From Sphingomonadaceae bacterium (GTDB taxonomy: Bacteria; Pseudomonadota; Alphaproteobacteria; Sphingomonadales; Sphingomonadaceae), in contig JACKKZ010000004.1 in assembly GCA_024236195.1 (NCBI GenBank), forward strand, positions 124,001 through 188,000: a DNA stretch of 64,000 nucleotides. Direction: 5' to 3'. Below the pieces are notes generated by a model. It was not told where the DNA came from, ran no database searches, and was given only the letters and a program-made list of their open reading frames with translations. Position 1 is the first letter of the stretch; each line of letters opens with the position of its first letter. This document shows positions 8,199-16,558 of this stretch, one piece after another. Position numbers and translations under genes: made by a program.

Positions 8199-10499
8199 TC
8201 AGCGGAAACCAAGGGTCCGCAGGCGGAAATGCAGCTGGAATGTATTGCCGCGCTGGGAATCGCCAGCCGTCACATAATCGCGCCGCCAGGTGACACCGAA
8301 TTCAAGGCAATCATCGCTATAGGCCACGCCCAGCCGGGTGCGGATCGGTTCAAACCCGTCGGAGGTCAGGGTCGGGTCTTCATTGCGGTCAGTGAGGTTG
8401 AACACACCGGAGCCGAACAGCGACCAATACCGCGCAAAGGCAACCCGCCCGGCAAGGCGCAATTCTTCGCGGTCCTGCAAATCCTCCACTGTAGTGATGT
8501 CACGATTGAGCCGGAGATAGCCGATTTCCGCATAGGTCCGGCGCGAACCGATGGTTGCGTCAAACTCGTTGCGGCGGATGGCGAAGCTGTTCTTGTCCAG
8601 CCGGTAGCGATGCGTGAATTTGAGGAAGTCGTGATAGCGCACTTCTGTACGACCGACGAAGTCCGAGGAGCGCGAGCTGAGGCCTGTCCCATCGGGCAGT
8701 AGCTGTGGCTCGTTATCAAGGCGGTAGGACTGGCCAATTGTGCTTTTCAGCCTCCAGCCGGGCAGGTCGAGCTGCCAATCAAACCCATAGGTGACGCGTG
8801 CGCCGTCTTCGATCCGGTCATAGCCGGGGAAACGGTTGAGTGCGAAGAGGTTGGAATCCTCCAGATCAATTGCGCGCGCATCTTCATTGGGTACGTTGAG
8901 ATTGCGGATTGGCGGGCTGGCGACCAGCTGGACGCGCGGCGTGAACACTTGCGTCCCGCCAAACGCCTGACCGACGAAGGGCCAGCTCATATCGACCGCC
9001 CCCAGCGCAACGCCGCGTGTTTCCCAGCCGGGATTGCCGCGATAGGTGGCTGTGGCAGTCAGCCCGGTATTGTCCGTGTGATAGACATCCCCCCGGACAA
9101 GGCCGGTCAGGGTAATGACTTGCCCCAAGCCGGTGAGGCGGCGCAGATCCCACCGTGCCCCGGCAAAGGCACGCTGCGTATCCTGCCCGTCACGCCGTGC
9201 GATCAGCAGGGAATTAGCCTGAAATTCCACGGTCCCGCCGAGAACCGGGTCAGCCAGCCGGCGGCGATAGTCGATAGCGGGCAGGGCGACCGGAACCTGT
9301 CCCTGTTCCGCGCCCAATTGCAGGGTTTGCGTGGCCCAGCCGCCGAGCACGAAATAGGATTGGTCGTCTATCCGCTCGAATTCGAACATGGAGCGCAGCC
9401 GGTCGTCGCGGCTGATATCATACCGACGCAGGAAAGTGCGGTCGCTGGCGAGGCGGACAGATCCGGTGAAGCTCCATTCCGGGCTCAGCTGGAATCTGCC
9501 ATTGGCGAACAGGTACCCACGCAGGGATCGTTCCGCTGTAGGAACACCGGTGAACTGTGCGATGCGGCGGCTATGGGTGATATAGCCGGTCACCTGGTAG
9601 GCGCCCTGACTGGTCAATTGCCGATACTGCGCATTCGCCATGGGGCTGGCGCCGGTATAGGCGGTCGCCCCCAGCATGAGGTCGCGATTATCGGCCAGCC
9701 GCATGTAGTAATTGCCGCTGACCTCCAGCCCGTTGGATTCCGAAATCCGCAAATCGGGGATCAGGAAGCCGGATGCTGCCTTGCCATCCGTGCGTACAGT
9801 CAGGCGTGGCAGGGGCAGGATCGGCACACCGAACATTTCAAAGGTCGCCCCCTTGAACCGCACACGCTTGTCTTCGGGGCTGTAGGTTACCCGGTCGGCC
9901 ACGATCCGCCAGCTTGGGCTGCGCGGGCAGCCATCACCGGTAATGACGCGGCACGCGCTGTAGGCGGCCTGCTCCAGTTCGACCGAACCGTCTTCATTGC
10001 GCTGGCCATTCCTCGCGGCCAGCCGCCCGCCTTCACGCAGAGAAAGCAGCATGTCCTGCATGGAACCGGCTTCAAACTTGTCAGTCAGCTCCAGCCCTTC
10101 AGTATAGAGCTGGTTGCCGTCCTGGTCGACAAAGCGGACATTGCCTTCTGCCATGATCGTGCCTGCCGGGCGGTTCCAGCTGACCGTATCTGCACGGACC
10201 GACTGGCCTTCGCTGCGCATCACGACATTACCGCGCGCCGTGACGATATCGCGGTCGGAATCATATTCCAGTTCGGACGCTTCGAATTCGATATCGCGCG
10301 TTGCCGCCTTGGGCGCATCTGCTGCCAGAACGGTGTCGGAAGGAGACGCAGGCAGCGGATCGGCCACCACGCCGCCATCCTGCGCGAAAGCCACGTCGCC
10401 CGGCAGCCCGCAGGCGATTACCAGCGCCAGCGCAGATGCGACCGAAGGCGCACGCCGTGCATGAAATGCGGGAACAGAGGGCATCCGGAACAGGAGCAT
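8199..10499 (-). CDS. lptD: LPS-assembly protein LptD
   Basis: Outer-membrane beta-barrel that, with LptE, inserts lipopolysaccharide into the outer leaflet. A signal peptide (ASALALVIACGLPGDVAFAQ) leads into an OstA/LptA-like periplasmic domain (about residues 60-170, with YDSDRDIVTARGNVVM and GTIMAEGNVRFVDQDG). This is followed by a long barrel domain ending in an aromatic beta strand with a terminal arginine (LHFRLRTLGFR). I use ATG 10497-10499 (MLLFRMPSV). ATG 10539-10541 is also open. It heads the operon and is divergent from pepA. Related glycosphingolipid-making sphingomonads also keep this gene. Confidence 0.95.
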   Translation of the reverse strand: MLLFRMPSVPAFHARRAPSVASALALVIACGLPGDVAFAQDGGVVADPLPASPSDTVLAADAPKAATRDIEFEASELEYDSDRDIVTARGNVVMRSEGQSVRADTVSWNRPAGTIMAEGNVRFVDQDGNQLYTEGLELTDKFEAGSMQDMLLSLREGGRLAARNGQRNEDGSVELEQAAYSACRVITGDGCPRSPSWRIVADRVTYSPEDKRVRFKGATFEMFGVPILPLPRLTVRTDGKAASGFLIPDLRISESNGLEVSGNYYMRLADNRDLMLGATAYTGASPMANAQYRQLTSQGAYQVTGYITHSRRIAQFTGVPTAERSLRGYLFANGRFQLSPEWSFTGSVRLASDRTFLRRYDISRDDRLRSMFEFERIDDQSYFVLGGWATQTLQLGAEQGQVPVALPAIDYRRRLADPVLGGTVEFQANSLLIARRDGQDTQRAFAGARWDLRRLTGLGQVITLTGLVRGDVYHTDNTGLTATATYRGNPGWETRGVALGAVDMSWPFVGQAFGGTQVFTPRVQLVASPPIRNLNVPNEDARAIDLEDSNLFALNRFPGYDRIEDGARVTYGFDWQLDLPGWRLKSTIGQSYRLDNEPQLLPDGTGLSSRSSDFVGRTEVRYHDFLKFTHRYRLDKNSFAIRRNEFDATIGSRRTYAEIGYLRLNRDITTVEDLQDREELRLAGRVAFARYWSLFGSGVFNLTDRNEDPTLTSDGFEPIRTRLGVAYSDDCLEFGVTWRRDYVTAGDSQRGNTFQLHFRLRTLGFR

Positions 10500-10600
10500 C
10501 ACTTGCCTATCGCACCGCCCGCGCTTAACTGCAATCACCATGCAGGGTCATGCCACCTTCCGGCATGCACACCCGACAATCCAGTTTAAGCGGAGTTTCC

Positions 10601-12061
10601 ATGAAAATCAGTTTCAGCGATTCGATTCCGGCCGATGCGCGGCTGGTGGCGCATATTGTCGACAAGGGCAAGCTACCCGTCCGGCTTGAAAGCGCCCTGG
10701 CAGAAGGGGCTGGTGTTGCGCGGTTCAAGGGGCGTGCCGGCCAGACCTTTGAAGGTTTTGTGGAACGCGAAGGCAAGCTGGTGCGGGTTGCGCTGTCGGG
10801 TGCTGGTGATCCGTCCAGCGCCGAGCGGCTCCATCATTGCGAGAAGGCAGGGGCTGCGCTGGCGGCAAAATACCTCGTCTCCGGCGAGGAAATGATCGTG
10901 CTGGACCTTGGTGAGAGCGGTCTGTCTGCACAGGAAACTGCCTCTGTCCTGCTGGGGCTCGCGCTGCGCAGCTGGCGCTACGATATTTACCGCACCAAGC
11001 TGAAGGATGAGCAGAAGGTCTCGCTGGTATCTGCAACAATTGTCGGTGCGGCAGATGGTGCACAGGATGCCTGGGCAACGGCACAGGCAGTGGCCGAAGG
11101 CGTTGCTTTCACTCGTGAACTGGTGACCGAACCGGCCAACAAGATCTACCCTGAAAGCTTCGTTGAACGCTGCCAGCAACGTTTCGAGGGGACCGGCGCA
11201 GAGCTGACCGTGCTGGATGAAGCGGACATGGAAAAGCTCGGCATGGGTGCTCTGCTGGGCGTGGGGCAGGGGTCTGAACGTCCTTCGCGAATGCTTGCGA
11301 TCCGCTGGAATGGCGGCAATGCCGGGCAAGCCCCGACGGCATTTGTCGGCAAAGGCGTGACCTTCGACACGGGCGGTATCAGCCTGAAGCCGCCCGCTGG
11401 CATGGAAGACATGAAATGGGACATGGGCGGAGCTGGCGCAGTTGCCGGTGCCATGCTCGCGCTGGTCAAGCGCAAGGCCAAGGCGAATGTGGTTGGCGTC
11501 GTCGGACTGGTGGAGAATATGCCCGATGGCAAGGCACAGCGTCCGGGTGATGTCGTCACCTCCATGTCTGGCCAGACAATCGAAGTGATCAATACTGACG
11601 CCGAAGGCCGTCTGGTGCTGTGCGATGCGCTGCACTGGACCCAGCAGACCTTCAAGCCTTGCGCAATTATTGACCTGGCGACGCTGACCGGCGCGATGAT
11701 CATTTCGCTCGGCCATGAACATGGCGGGCTGTTTGCCAATGATGACGAGCTGGCGGACAAGCTGCTGGCAGCCGGCAAGAGCACTGGCGACAAATTGTGG
11801 CGCCAGCCGCTTTCGCCCGCCTATGACAAGCTCATCGACAGCCCGATTGCGGATATGAAGAATGTCGGTCCGCGTTTTGCCGGTTCGATCACGGCGGCGC
11901 AGTTCCTGCAGCGCTATATCGAGAAGGGCACCCCTTGGGCGCATCTGGACATTGCCGGGATGGTCTGGGCGGACAAGCCCGGTCATAGCTGGGACAAGGG
12001 TGCAACGGGCTTTGGTGTGCGTGTGCTCGATCGCTACATTGCGGATGTTGTGGAAAACTAA
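10601..12061 (+). CDS. pepA: Leucyl aminopeptidase (M17 family)
   Basis: Cytoplasmic hexameric two-metal aminopeptidase that removes N-terminal residues from peptides. The 486-residue protein has the expected layout: a variable N-terminal macro-like domain and a C-terminal catalytic domain. Metal and catalytic motifs include GKGVTFDTGGISLKP, the aspartates in MKWDMGGAGAV, and the family signature NTDAEGRLVL. ATG 10601 follows a GGAG ribosome binding site 8 bases upstream, so I reject the longer frame from 10550. DUF2256 and holC follow within 170 bases on the same strand. Confidence 0.97.
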   Translation: MKISFSDSIPADARLVAHIVDKGKLPVRLESALAEGAGVARFKGRAGQTFEGFVEREGKLVRVALSGAGDPSSAERLHHCEKAGAALAAKYLVSGEEMIVLDLGESGLSAQETASVLLGLALRSWRYDIYRTKLKDEQKVSLVSATIVGAADGAQDAWATAQAVAEGVAFTRELVTEPANKIYPESFVERCQQRFEGTGAELTVLDEADMEKLGMGALLGVGQGSERPSRMLAIRWNGGNAGQAPTAFVGKGVTFDTGGISLKPPAGMEDMKWDMGGAGAVAGAMLALVKRKAKANVVGVVGLVENMPDGKAQRPGDVVTSMSGQTIEVINTDAEGRLVLCDALHWTQQTFKPCAIIDLATLTGAMIISLGHEHGGLFANDDELADKLLAAGKSTGDKLWRQPLSPAYDKLIDSPIADMKNVGPRFAGSITAAQFLQRYIEKGTPWAHLDIAGMVWADKPGHSWDKGATGFGVRVLDRYIADVVEN

Positions 12062-12069
12062 TCCGGCCC

Positions 12070-12225
12070 ATGGCCCGCATGCGACGCAAGGCAGATTTGC
12101 CCCAAAAGATCTGCGCCGCTTGCGGGCTACCCTTTAGCTGGCGCAAGAAGTGGGAACGCGATTGGGACAATGTGAAATATTGTTCAGAGCGTTGTCGCAG
12201 GACCAAGGGGGAGGGGAAAGCTTAG
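12070..12225 (+). CDS. DUF2256 small zinc-ribbon-like protein
   Basis: A 51-residue basic protein. The pattern PQKICAACGLPFSWRKKW, then DNVKYCSERCRR, matches the DUF2256 family, whose function is unknown. Cys15, Cys18, Cys38 and Cys42 could bind one zinc. It begins 8 bases after the pepA stop and ends 3 bases before holC, so it is probably translated from the same message. A second ATG at 12079 would remove three residues. Confidence 0.85.
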   Translation: MARMRRKADLPQKICAACGLPFSWRKKWERDWDNVKYCSERCRRTKGEGKA

Positions 12226-12228
12226 CCA

Positions 12229-12666
12229 ATGCGCGTCGATTTCTACCTCCTCTCGCGTGATCCGGCGGAAAAGGTCGTGCCGCAACTGGCGGCTGCTACC
12301 CGCAAGGCGGGCGAGCGTTTGCTGGTGGTGGGGCAGGATTCTGAACTGCTGGCCAAGGTCGATAGGGCCTTGTGGGAAGCAAAGCCAGAGGCCTTCCTTG
12401 CCCATGGCGTGATGGGCGAAGGGCATGAGGAACGCCAGCCGATCCTGCTCTCGCAATCCAGCGATGCTGCCAATGGCGCGCGCTATGTCGTGCTGGCAGA
12501 CGGGCTCTGGCGTGAAGAAGCGCTCGGCTATGATCGCGCTTTCCTGCTCTTCAGCGAAGAACAGCGCCAGGATGCGCGCGGCTATTGGCGGCAGCTTGAC
12601 CAGCATCAGGGCGTCGAGCGCAATTTCTGGAGCCAGGAAAGCGGCCGCTGGGCGCAAGTCGCCTGA
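12229..12666 (+). CDS. holC: DNA polymerase III chi subunit
   Basis: HolC links the replicative polymerase clamp loader to single-stranded DNA-binding protein. The 145-residue length, the N-terminal VDFYLLSRDPAEKVVPQLAAATRKAGERLLVV and the central AFLAHG...QPILLS segment fit the family (Pfam DNA_pol3_chi). It lies just after pepA and DUF2256. A pepA-holC order is widespread in proteobacteria, which supports the call. Confidence 0.92.
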   Translation: MRVDFYLLSRDPAEKVVPQLAAATRKAGERLLVVGQDSELLAKVDRALWEAKPEAFLAHGVMGEGHEERQPILLSQSSDAANGARYVVLADGLWREEALGYDRAFLLFSEEQRQDARGYWRQLDQHQGVERNFWSQESGRWAQVA

Positions 12667-12726
12667 CGGCTTGCGCACGCTGCCGGTTCGCGTAATTTTT
12701 GCGGCCTGACTGGTTTGGAGGATATG

Positions 12727-13221
12727 ATGAAAAAGCTCGCCATTGCCGGGATCGCCATTTTGCTTGCGGCCTGTAGTTCGGAAAAATCGGGCACGTTCGA
12801 AACTGACGAAGGGGAAGGAAGCTATTCGATTGATGAGGATAGCGGCGAAACCTCTGCCTCCATCAAGACCGAAGATGGCACGATCACCATGCGGTCCGGT
12901 GAAAATGTCGCGGTTGACCTTCCCAAGGGTTTCACGCTTTATCCGGGGGCCAAGGTCGTCTCCAACACGGTGATTGCGCAGGATGATGGCAAGGGTGCGC
13001 TGGTGGTGATGGAAAGCGATGCCTCGCCGCAGGAAATGGGCGATTTCTACAAGAAGCAGGCTGAGGCAGCCGGGGTGGATATCAGCATTCAGCTGACCAC
13101 GGATGCCGGGCGGATGATCGCCGGGCAGGCGGAGGATGGCAGCTCCTTCTCCTTCAACGCCAATGCCGAGGACGGCAAGACTGTCGGCCAGCTGACGGTG
13201 CAGCAGGGAATGGGTGGTTAG
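12727..13221 (+). CDS. Lipoprotein of unknown function
   Basis: About 164 residues with a lipoprotein signal peptide and lipobox LLAAC (Cys16). The mature part is acidic and begins with a low-complexity Ser/Glu/Asp stretch. A small domain (about residues 60-160, AVDLPKGFTLYPGAKVV...MGDFYKKQAEAAGVDI) follows, resembling small periplasmic domains found in other alphaproteobacterial lipoproteins. GGAGG at 12717-12721 favours ATG 12727; ATG 12724 is only two bases from it. It lies between holC and ndk. Function unknown. Confidence 0.8.
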   Translation: MKKLAIAGIAILLAACSSEKSGTFETDEGEGSYSIDEDSGETSASIKTEDGTITMRSGENVAVDLPKGFTLYPGAKVVSNTVIAQDDGKGALVVMESDASPQEMGDFYKKQAEAAGVDISIQLTTDAGRMIAGQAEDGSSFSFNANAEDGKTVGQLTVQQGMGG

Positions 13222-13246
13222 GGTAGACTCCTTCGCACTTGCGGAA

Positions 13247-13280
13247 TGGATTGCGCGCGGCTAGTGGCGCGCGCAATCCA
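13247..13280. promoter_or_regulatory. 13-bp perfect hairpin in the ndk leader
   Basis: TGGATTGCGCGCG pairs exactly with CGCGCGCAATCCA across an 8-base loop. The hairpin ends 26 bases before the ndk start and has no T run after it on either strand, so it is not a standard intrinsic terminator. It may protect or isolate the ndk message. Confidence 0.5.
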
Positions 13281-13306
13281 AAACAAACTATCGCAAGGAA
13301 CACCCC

Positions 13307-13729
13307 ATGGCGGTCACCCGCACCTTTTCGATCATCAAGCCCGATGCCACTCGCCGCAACCTGACCGGTGCGGTTACCAAGATGCTGGAAGAAGCCGGCC
13401 TGCGTGTCGTTGCTTCCAAGCGTATCCACATGACCCGCGAACAGGCTGAAGGCTTCTATGCCGTCCACAGCGAGCGCCCCTTCTTTGGCGAACTGTGCGA
13501 TTTCATGATGAGCGAGCCGGTTGTCGTGCAGGTGCTGGAAGGCGAAGACGCCGTGACCCGCAATCGCGACATCATGGGCGCCACCAACCCGGCTGATGCA
13601 GCAGAAGGCACCATCCGCAAGAGCTACGCCCTGTCGATCGGTGAAAACACTGTCCACGGTTCGGACAGCGAGGAAAATGCAGCGATTGAGATCGCCTTCT
13701 TCTTCAAGCCGGAAGAAATCGTCGGCTGA
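13307..13729 (+). CDS. ndk: Nucleoside-diphosphate kinase
   Basis: Transfers the gamma phosphate of ATP to other NDPs through a phospho-histidine, balancing NTP pools. The 140-residue length is typical. The nucleotide-binding start TRTFSIIKPDATRRN is present, as is the active-site motif ENTVHGSDSEENAAIEIAFFF, in which the histidine is the phosphorylated residue. AAGGA before ATG 13307 supports the start. A clear terminator follows the gene. Confidence 0.97.
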   Translation: MAVTRTFSIIKPDATRRNLTGAVTKMLEEAGLRVVASKRIHMTREQAEGFYAVHSERPFFGELCDFMMSEPVVVQVLEGEDAVTRNRDIMGATNPADAAEGTIRKSYALSIGENTVHGSDSEENAAIEIAFFFKPEEIVG

Positions 13730-13808
13730 TTTGATTCCGCCGCGCACCAAGGCTCGCGGGATTACGTATCCCGCCCTCAAGTAGCGTAGCGGTAGGGCAG
13801 ACAAGAAT

Positions 13809-13837
13809 CCCCGTCGGAGCGATCCGGCGGGGTTTTT
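13809..13837 (+). terminator. Intrinsic terminator after ndk
   Basis: CCCCGTCGGA and TCCGGCGGGG form a 10-base stem (one G-T pair) with loop GCGA, followed directly by TTTTT. It closes the ndk unit 80 bases after the stop codon. Confidence 0.85.
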
Positions 13838-13927
13838 CTTTGGCTCGTCGGCGTTATTTGATGCAGGGCAAAGTCAGCGGTCTGCTGGCGGCGTAGCTTT
13901 CCTCCAGAACACAAAGAAGGAGCGGAA

Positions 13928-14179
13928 ATGTCTCATACTCCCCACGAACTTGCCGATGAATTCCCGCAGGATCACGAGATCCTCCACACCCTCAAGATGA
14001 ACAATGCGCATTTCGTGACGCTGTCAGAGCGCTATCACGAAGTGAACCGGGAAATTCACCGCATCGAAAGCGAAGTCGAAGCCGCCTCGGATGACCGTGC
14101 AGAAGACCTCAAGAAGCAGCGCCTCTCGCTGGTCGATGAAATTTCAAAGATGATTTCGGCGGAAAAGGCCAAGGCCTGA
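13928..14179 (+). CDS. DUF465 / YdcH-family small helical protein
   Basis: 83 residues, almost wholly helical, matching the YdcH/DUF465 pattern: EFPQDHEILHTLKMNNAHFVTLSERYHEVNREIHRIE, then a second helix ending in lysines (RLSLVDEISKMIS). Such proteins are expected to form a coiled-coil hairpin. They are common in proteobacteria and their role is unknown. AAGGAG before the start supports ATG 13928. It stands alone between the ndk terminator and the convergent purN. Confidence 0.9.
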   Translation: MSHTPHELADEFPQDHEILHTLKMNNAHFVTLSERYHEVNREIHRIESEVEAASDDRAEDLKKQRLSLVDEISKMISAEKAKA

Positions 14180-14209
14180 TCCCGTCAATCAAGATCACAG
14201 CGGGCGGGT

Positions 14210-15172
14210 TCAGAACTCGTCCGCTGCGTCCAGCAGGCTAGTGAGGCGCTTGGGCGCAACGCTGCGCCAGCTGCGTTCAAGCCATTGCTGTACATGGTCC
14301 CAATCGACTTCGGGCCGGTTGAGGATGATCCCGACCCAACCGCTCGCGCCGTAATAGGCGGGCTTGTAGTAGATGTCGGGCGCCTGCTCGCACAGGCTCA
14401 GCAATTCATCCTGGCTGCTGGTCTTCACCAGCACGGCGACATGCTCTTCGCCATGATGCTGGTCGTTGAAATAGGCGAAATATTTCCCGCTCTTGCCCCC
14501 CGTGCGCCAGCCGGGTGAGCCATGGCTGTCGCGCGCCTCGGTCTCAGGCAGGGCGAGGGCGAGAGCTTCCACCCGCTTGCACAACCACCCAGCGTCATAG
14601 GGGCGCGAGACCAGTTCGTTCAGGCAGCGCGAATAGAGCTGGTGTTCGGCAATCAGCACGCGCTTGGCCAGCGTATCCTCGTCATCGCCCGGCTGGATCG
14701 CGACTTGTGCCTGGCCCAGGATCGGTCCATCATCGAGTTCAGCCGTGACGAGGTGGACAGTGCAGCCTGCATGGCTGTCTCCCGCCTCCAGCGCACGCTG
14801 ATGCGTGTGTAGGCCCTTGTATTTAGGGAGCAGGGAAGGGTGGATATTGAGCATCCTGCCTTCCCAGCCAGAGACGAATTCCGGCGTCAGGATGCGCATA
14901 TACCCGGCGAGCGCGACATAGTCGGCGCCGCTGGCCCGGATCGCCTTGTCCATCGCATGGTCATGCTCGGCGCGGTCCATGCCCTTGTGTGACAGGGCAA
15001 AGGTCGGGATGCCCTCTGCCGCAGCGAGCTTCAACCCGCCAGCCTCTGCGTCATTACTGGCCACCAGTACCAGCTCATAGGCCGCATCGGGCAAGCGACT
15101 CGCATAGAGCAGCGCCGCCATATTGGTGCCGCTGCCGGATATCAGAACGGCGACTTTCGCGCGTTCAGGCAT
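14210..15172 (-). CDS. purN: Phosphoribosylglycinamide formyltransferase fused to a C-terminal MmcQ/YjbR domain
   Basis: Third step of purine synthesis: transfer of formyl from 10-formyl-THF to GAR. Residues 1-190 are PurN, with the N-terminal VAVLISGSGTNMAALL, the catalytic AGYMRILTPEF...NIHPSLLPKYKGLHTH and the aspartate in DDGPILGQ. Residues about 205-318 resemble the MmcQ/YjbR family (ALALPETEARDSHG, YFAYFN, SGWVGIIL, SWRSVAPKRL). The fusion makes it 320 residues against about 210 for free PurN. AAGAGG precedes the start. It is downstream of purM on the same strand. Confidence 0.93.
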   Translation of the reverse strand: MPERAKVAVLISGSGTNMAALLYASRLPDAAYELVLVASNDAEAGGLKLAAAEGIPTFALSHKGMDRAEHDHAMDKAIRASGADYVALAGYMRILTPEFVSGWEGRMLNIHPSLLPKYKGLHTHQRALEAGDSHAGCTVHLVTAELDDGPILGQAQVAIQPGDDEDTLAKRVLIAEHQLYSRCLNELVSRPYDAGWLCKRVEALALALPETEARDSHGSPGWRTGGKSGKYFAYFNDQHHGEEHVAVLVKTSSQDELLSLCEQAPDIYYKPAYYGASGWVGIILNRPEVDWDHVQQWLERSWRSVAPKRLTSLLDAADEF

Positions 15173-15211
15173 GATGGCCTCTTGAACTGTGCCTGACTGA
15201 TAGGTCGGAAA

Positions 15212-15357
15212 CCCTCATCCAGGCTGCGCTAGCTGCTGCGCAGCAAGCTTCGCCATCCTTCTCCCACCGGGAGAAGGAGTAGCGCTGGAAACCTTCTCTT
15301 TTCGGGAGAAGGATACGAAGACTTGTCGCGTAGCGACTAGTCGCAGTTGGATGAGGG
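15212..15357. repeat. Palindromic intergenic repeat between purM and purN
   Basis: The element is bounded by CCCTCATCCA and TTGGATGAGGG in inverted orientation, about 146 bases in all. Inside are two copies of a CTTCTC...GAGAAGG hairpin and a GTCGCGTAGCGAC hairpin. This CCCTCATCC...GGATGAGGG organisation is a familiar dispersed repeat in proteobacterial genomes. It lies within the purM-purN message and would fold strongly. Confidence 0.85.
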
Positions 15358-15381
15358 GCTACACGCCCGCTGGCAGGGCGC

Positions 15382-16500
15382 TCAACTGTGATGCGTCGCA
15401 CTCCAATCCTCCCGCGCGCTCCATGTCCCTTGGGAGCCTTTCACCGTGCAGCCGCGTTCGCCCGCAACGATTTCGCCCACGCGGACCACCGTTTCGCCCG
15501 CCGCTTCCAGTTCGGCGGTCAGGTCAGCAACCATGGCGGGCTCCACCGCCAGCACCATGCCGACGCCGCAATTGAAGGTGCGCGCCATTTCGCCCGGCTC
15601 GATATTGCCTTGCGCCTGCAGGAACGCCATCAGCCGCGGCTGCTCCCACGCGTCGGCATCGACCATGGCATGTGCGCCTTCGGGCAGGACCCGCGGGATA
15701 TTCTCCAGCAGGCCGCCACCGGTAATATGCGCCAGCGCGGCAATCTTGCCTGCGCGGATCGAGGGGAGCAGGCTCTTCACGTAAATCTTGGTCGGCTCGA
15801 TCAGCGCCTCTATCAGCAGCCGATCCTGATCAAACAGGGCAGGGCGGTCGAGCCTCCAGCCCATATCCTCGGCCAGGCGCCGCACCAGCGAATATCCGTT
15901 TGAATGAACACCCGAAGAAGCGAGGCCCAGCAGGACCTGCCCCGGCGCGACCTTGTCCCCGGTCAGCTGTTCGCCGCGCTCCACCGCGCCAACGCAGAAA
16001 CCGGCGAGGTCATAGTCGCCCGCCGCATACATGCCCGGCATTTCTGCCGTTTCGCCGCCAATCAGCGCGCAGCCTGCCATCTGGCACCCCTGCGCGATTC
16101 CGGCAATGACTCGCTCGGCGACGCCGTTCTCCAGCTTGCCGGTGGCGAAATAGTCGAGGAAGAACAGCGGCTCTGCGCCCTGTACGATCAGATCATTCAC
16201 GCACATGGCGACAAGATCGATGCCGACCGTGTCATGACGGTCATAATCAATCGCCAGCTTTAACTTGGTACCGACACCATCATTGCCAGCGACCAGCAGC
16301 GGATCCTTGTAGCCCGCTGCCTTGGGGTCGAAAAAGCCGCCAAACCCGCCAATTTCCGTATCTGCGCCGGGCCGCCGTGTGGCTTTCACCAGCGGGCCGA
16401 TGGCCTTGACCAGCGCATTGCCAGCGTCAATCGATACGCCTGCCTGTTCATATGTATAGGACTTGGGAGAGGCTTCATTTGTCGTCATGGTGGATGCCAT
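15382..16500 (-). CDS. purM: Phosphoribosylformylglycinamidine cyclo-ligase (AIR synthetase)
   Basis: ATP-dependent ring closure forming aminoimidazole ribotide, the fifth step of purine synthesis. About 372 residues. Conserved parts visible are SYTYEQAGVSIDAGNALV at the N-terminus, DPLLVAGNDGVGTKLKLA (the PurM signature), IGGETAEMPGMY and HITGGGLLENIPRVLP. Starts at ATG 16498-16500 or 16486-16488 are nearly equivalent. The much longer upstream frame overlaps the divergent gene and is rejected. purN lies 209 bases downstream beyond a repeat. Confidence 0.96.
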   Translation of the reverse strand: MASTMTTNEASPKSYTYEQAGVSIDAGNALVKAIGPLVKATRRPGADTEIGGFGGFFDPKAAGYKDPLLVAGNDGVGTKLKLAIDYDRHDTVGIDLVAMCVNDLIVQGAEPLFFLDYFATGKLENGVAERVIAGIAQGCQMAGCALIGGETAEMPGMYAAGDYDLAGFCVGAVERGEQLTGDKVAPGQVLLGLASSGVHSNGYSLVRRLAEDMGWRLDRPALFDQDRLLIEALIEPTKIYVKSLLPSIRAGKIAALAHITGGGLLENIPRVLPEGAHAMVDADAWEQPRLMAFLQAQGNIEPGEMARTFNCGVGMVLAVEPAMVADLTAELEAAGETVVRVGEIVAGERGCTVKGSQGTWSAREDWSATHHS

Positions 16501-16558
16501 AGACTTTCGTGCTTGGATTTCCACGTCTCTTTCGGCAAAAGGCCGCCAGTTTTCCCCG

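Noticed and set aside
8949..10589. A 546-codon plus-strand frame
   Set aside because: It lies opposite lptD and shows no family motif; a shadow of the real gene.
10673..11986. A 437-codon minus-strand frame
   Set aside because: It is antisense to pepA, with no recognisable domain.
13750..13800. A tRNA-like or small RNA fold after ndk
   Set aside because: A short GCGGGAT...ATCCCGC stem is present but no cloverleaf or T-loop sequence. It is just the 3' untranslated part before the terminator.
15212..15357. CRISPR-like repeats
   Set aside because: The repeats are inverted and of different lengths without spacers. This is a palindromic intergenic element.
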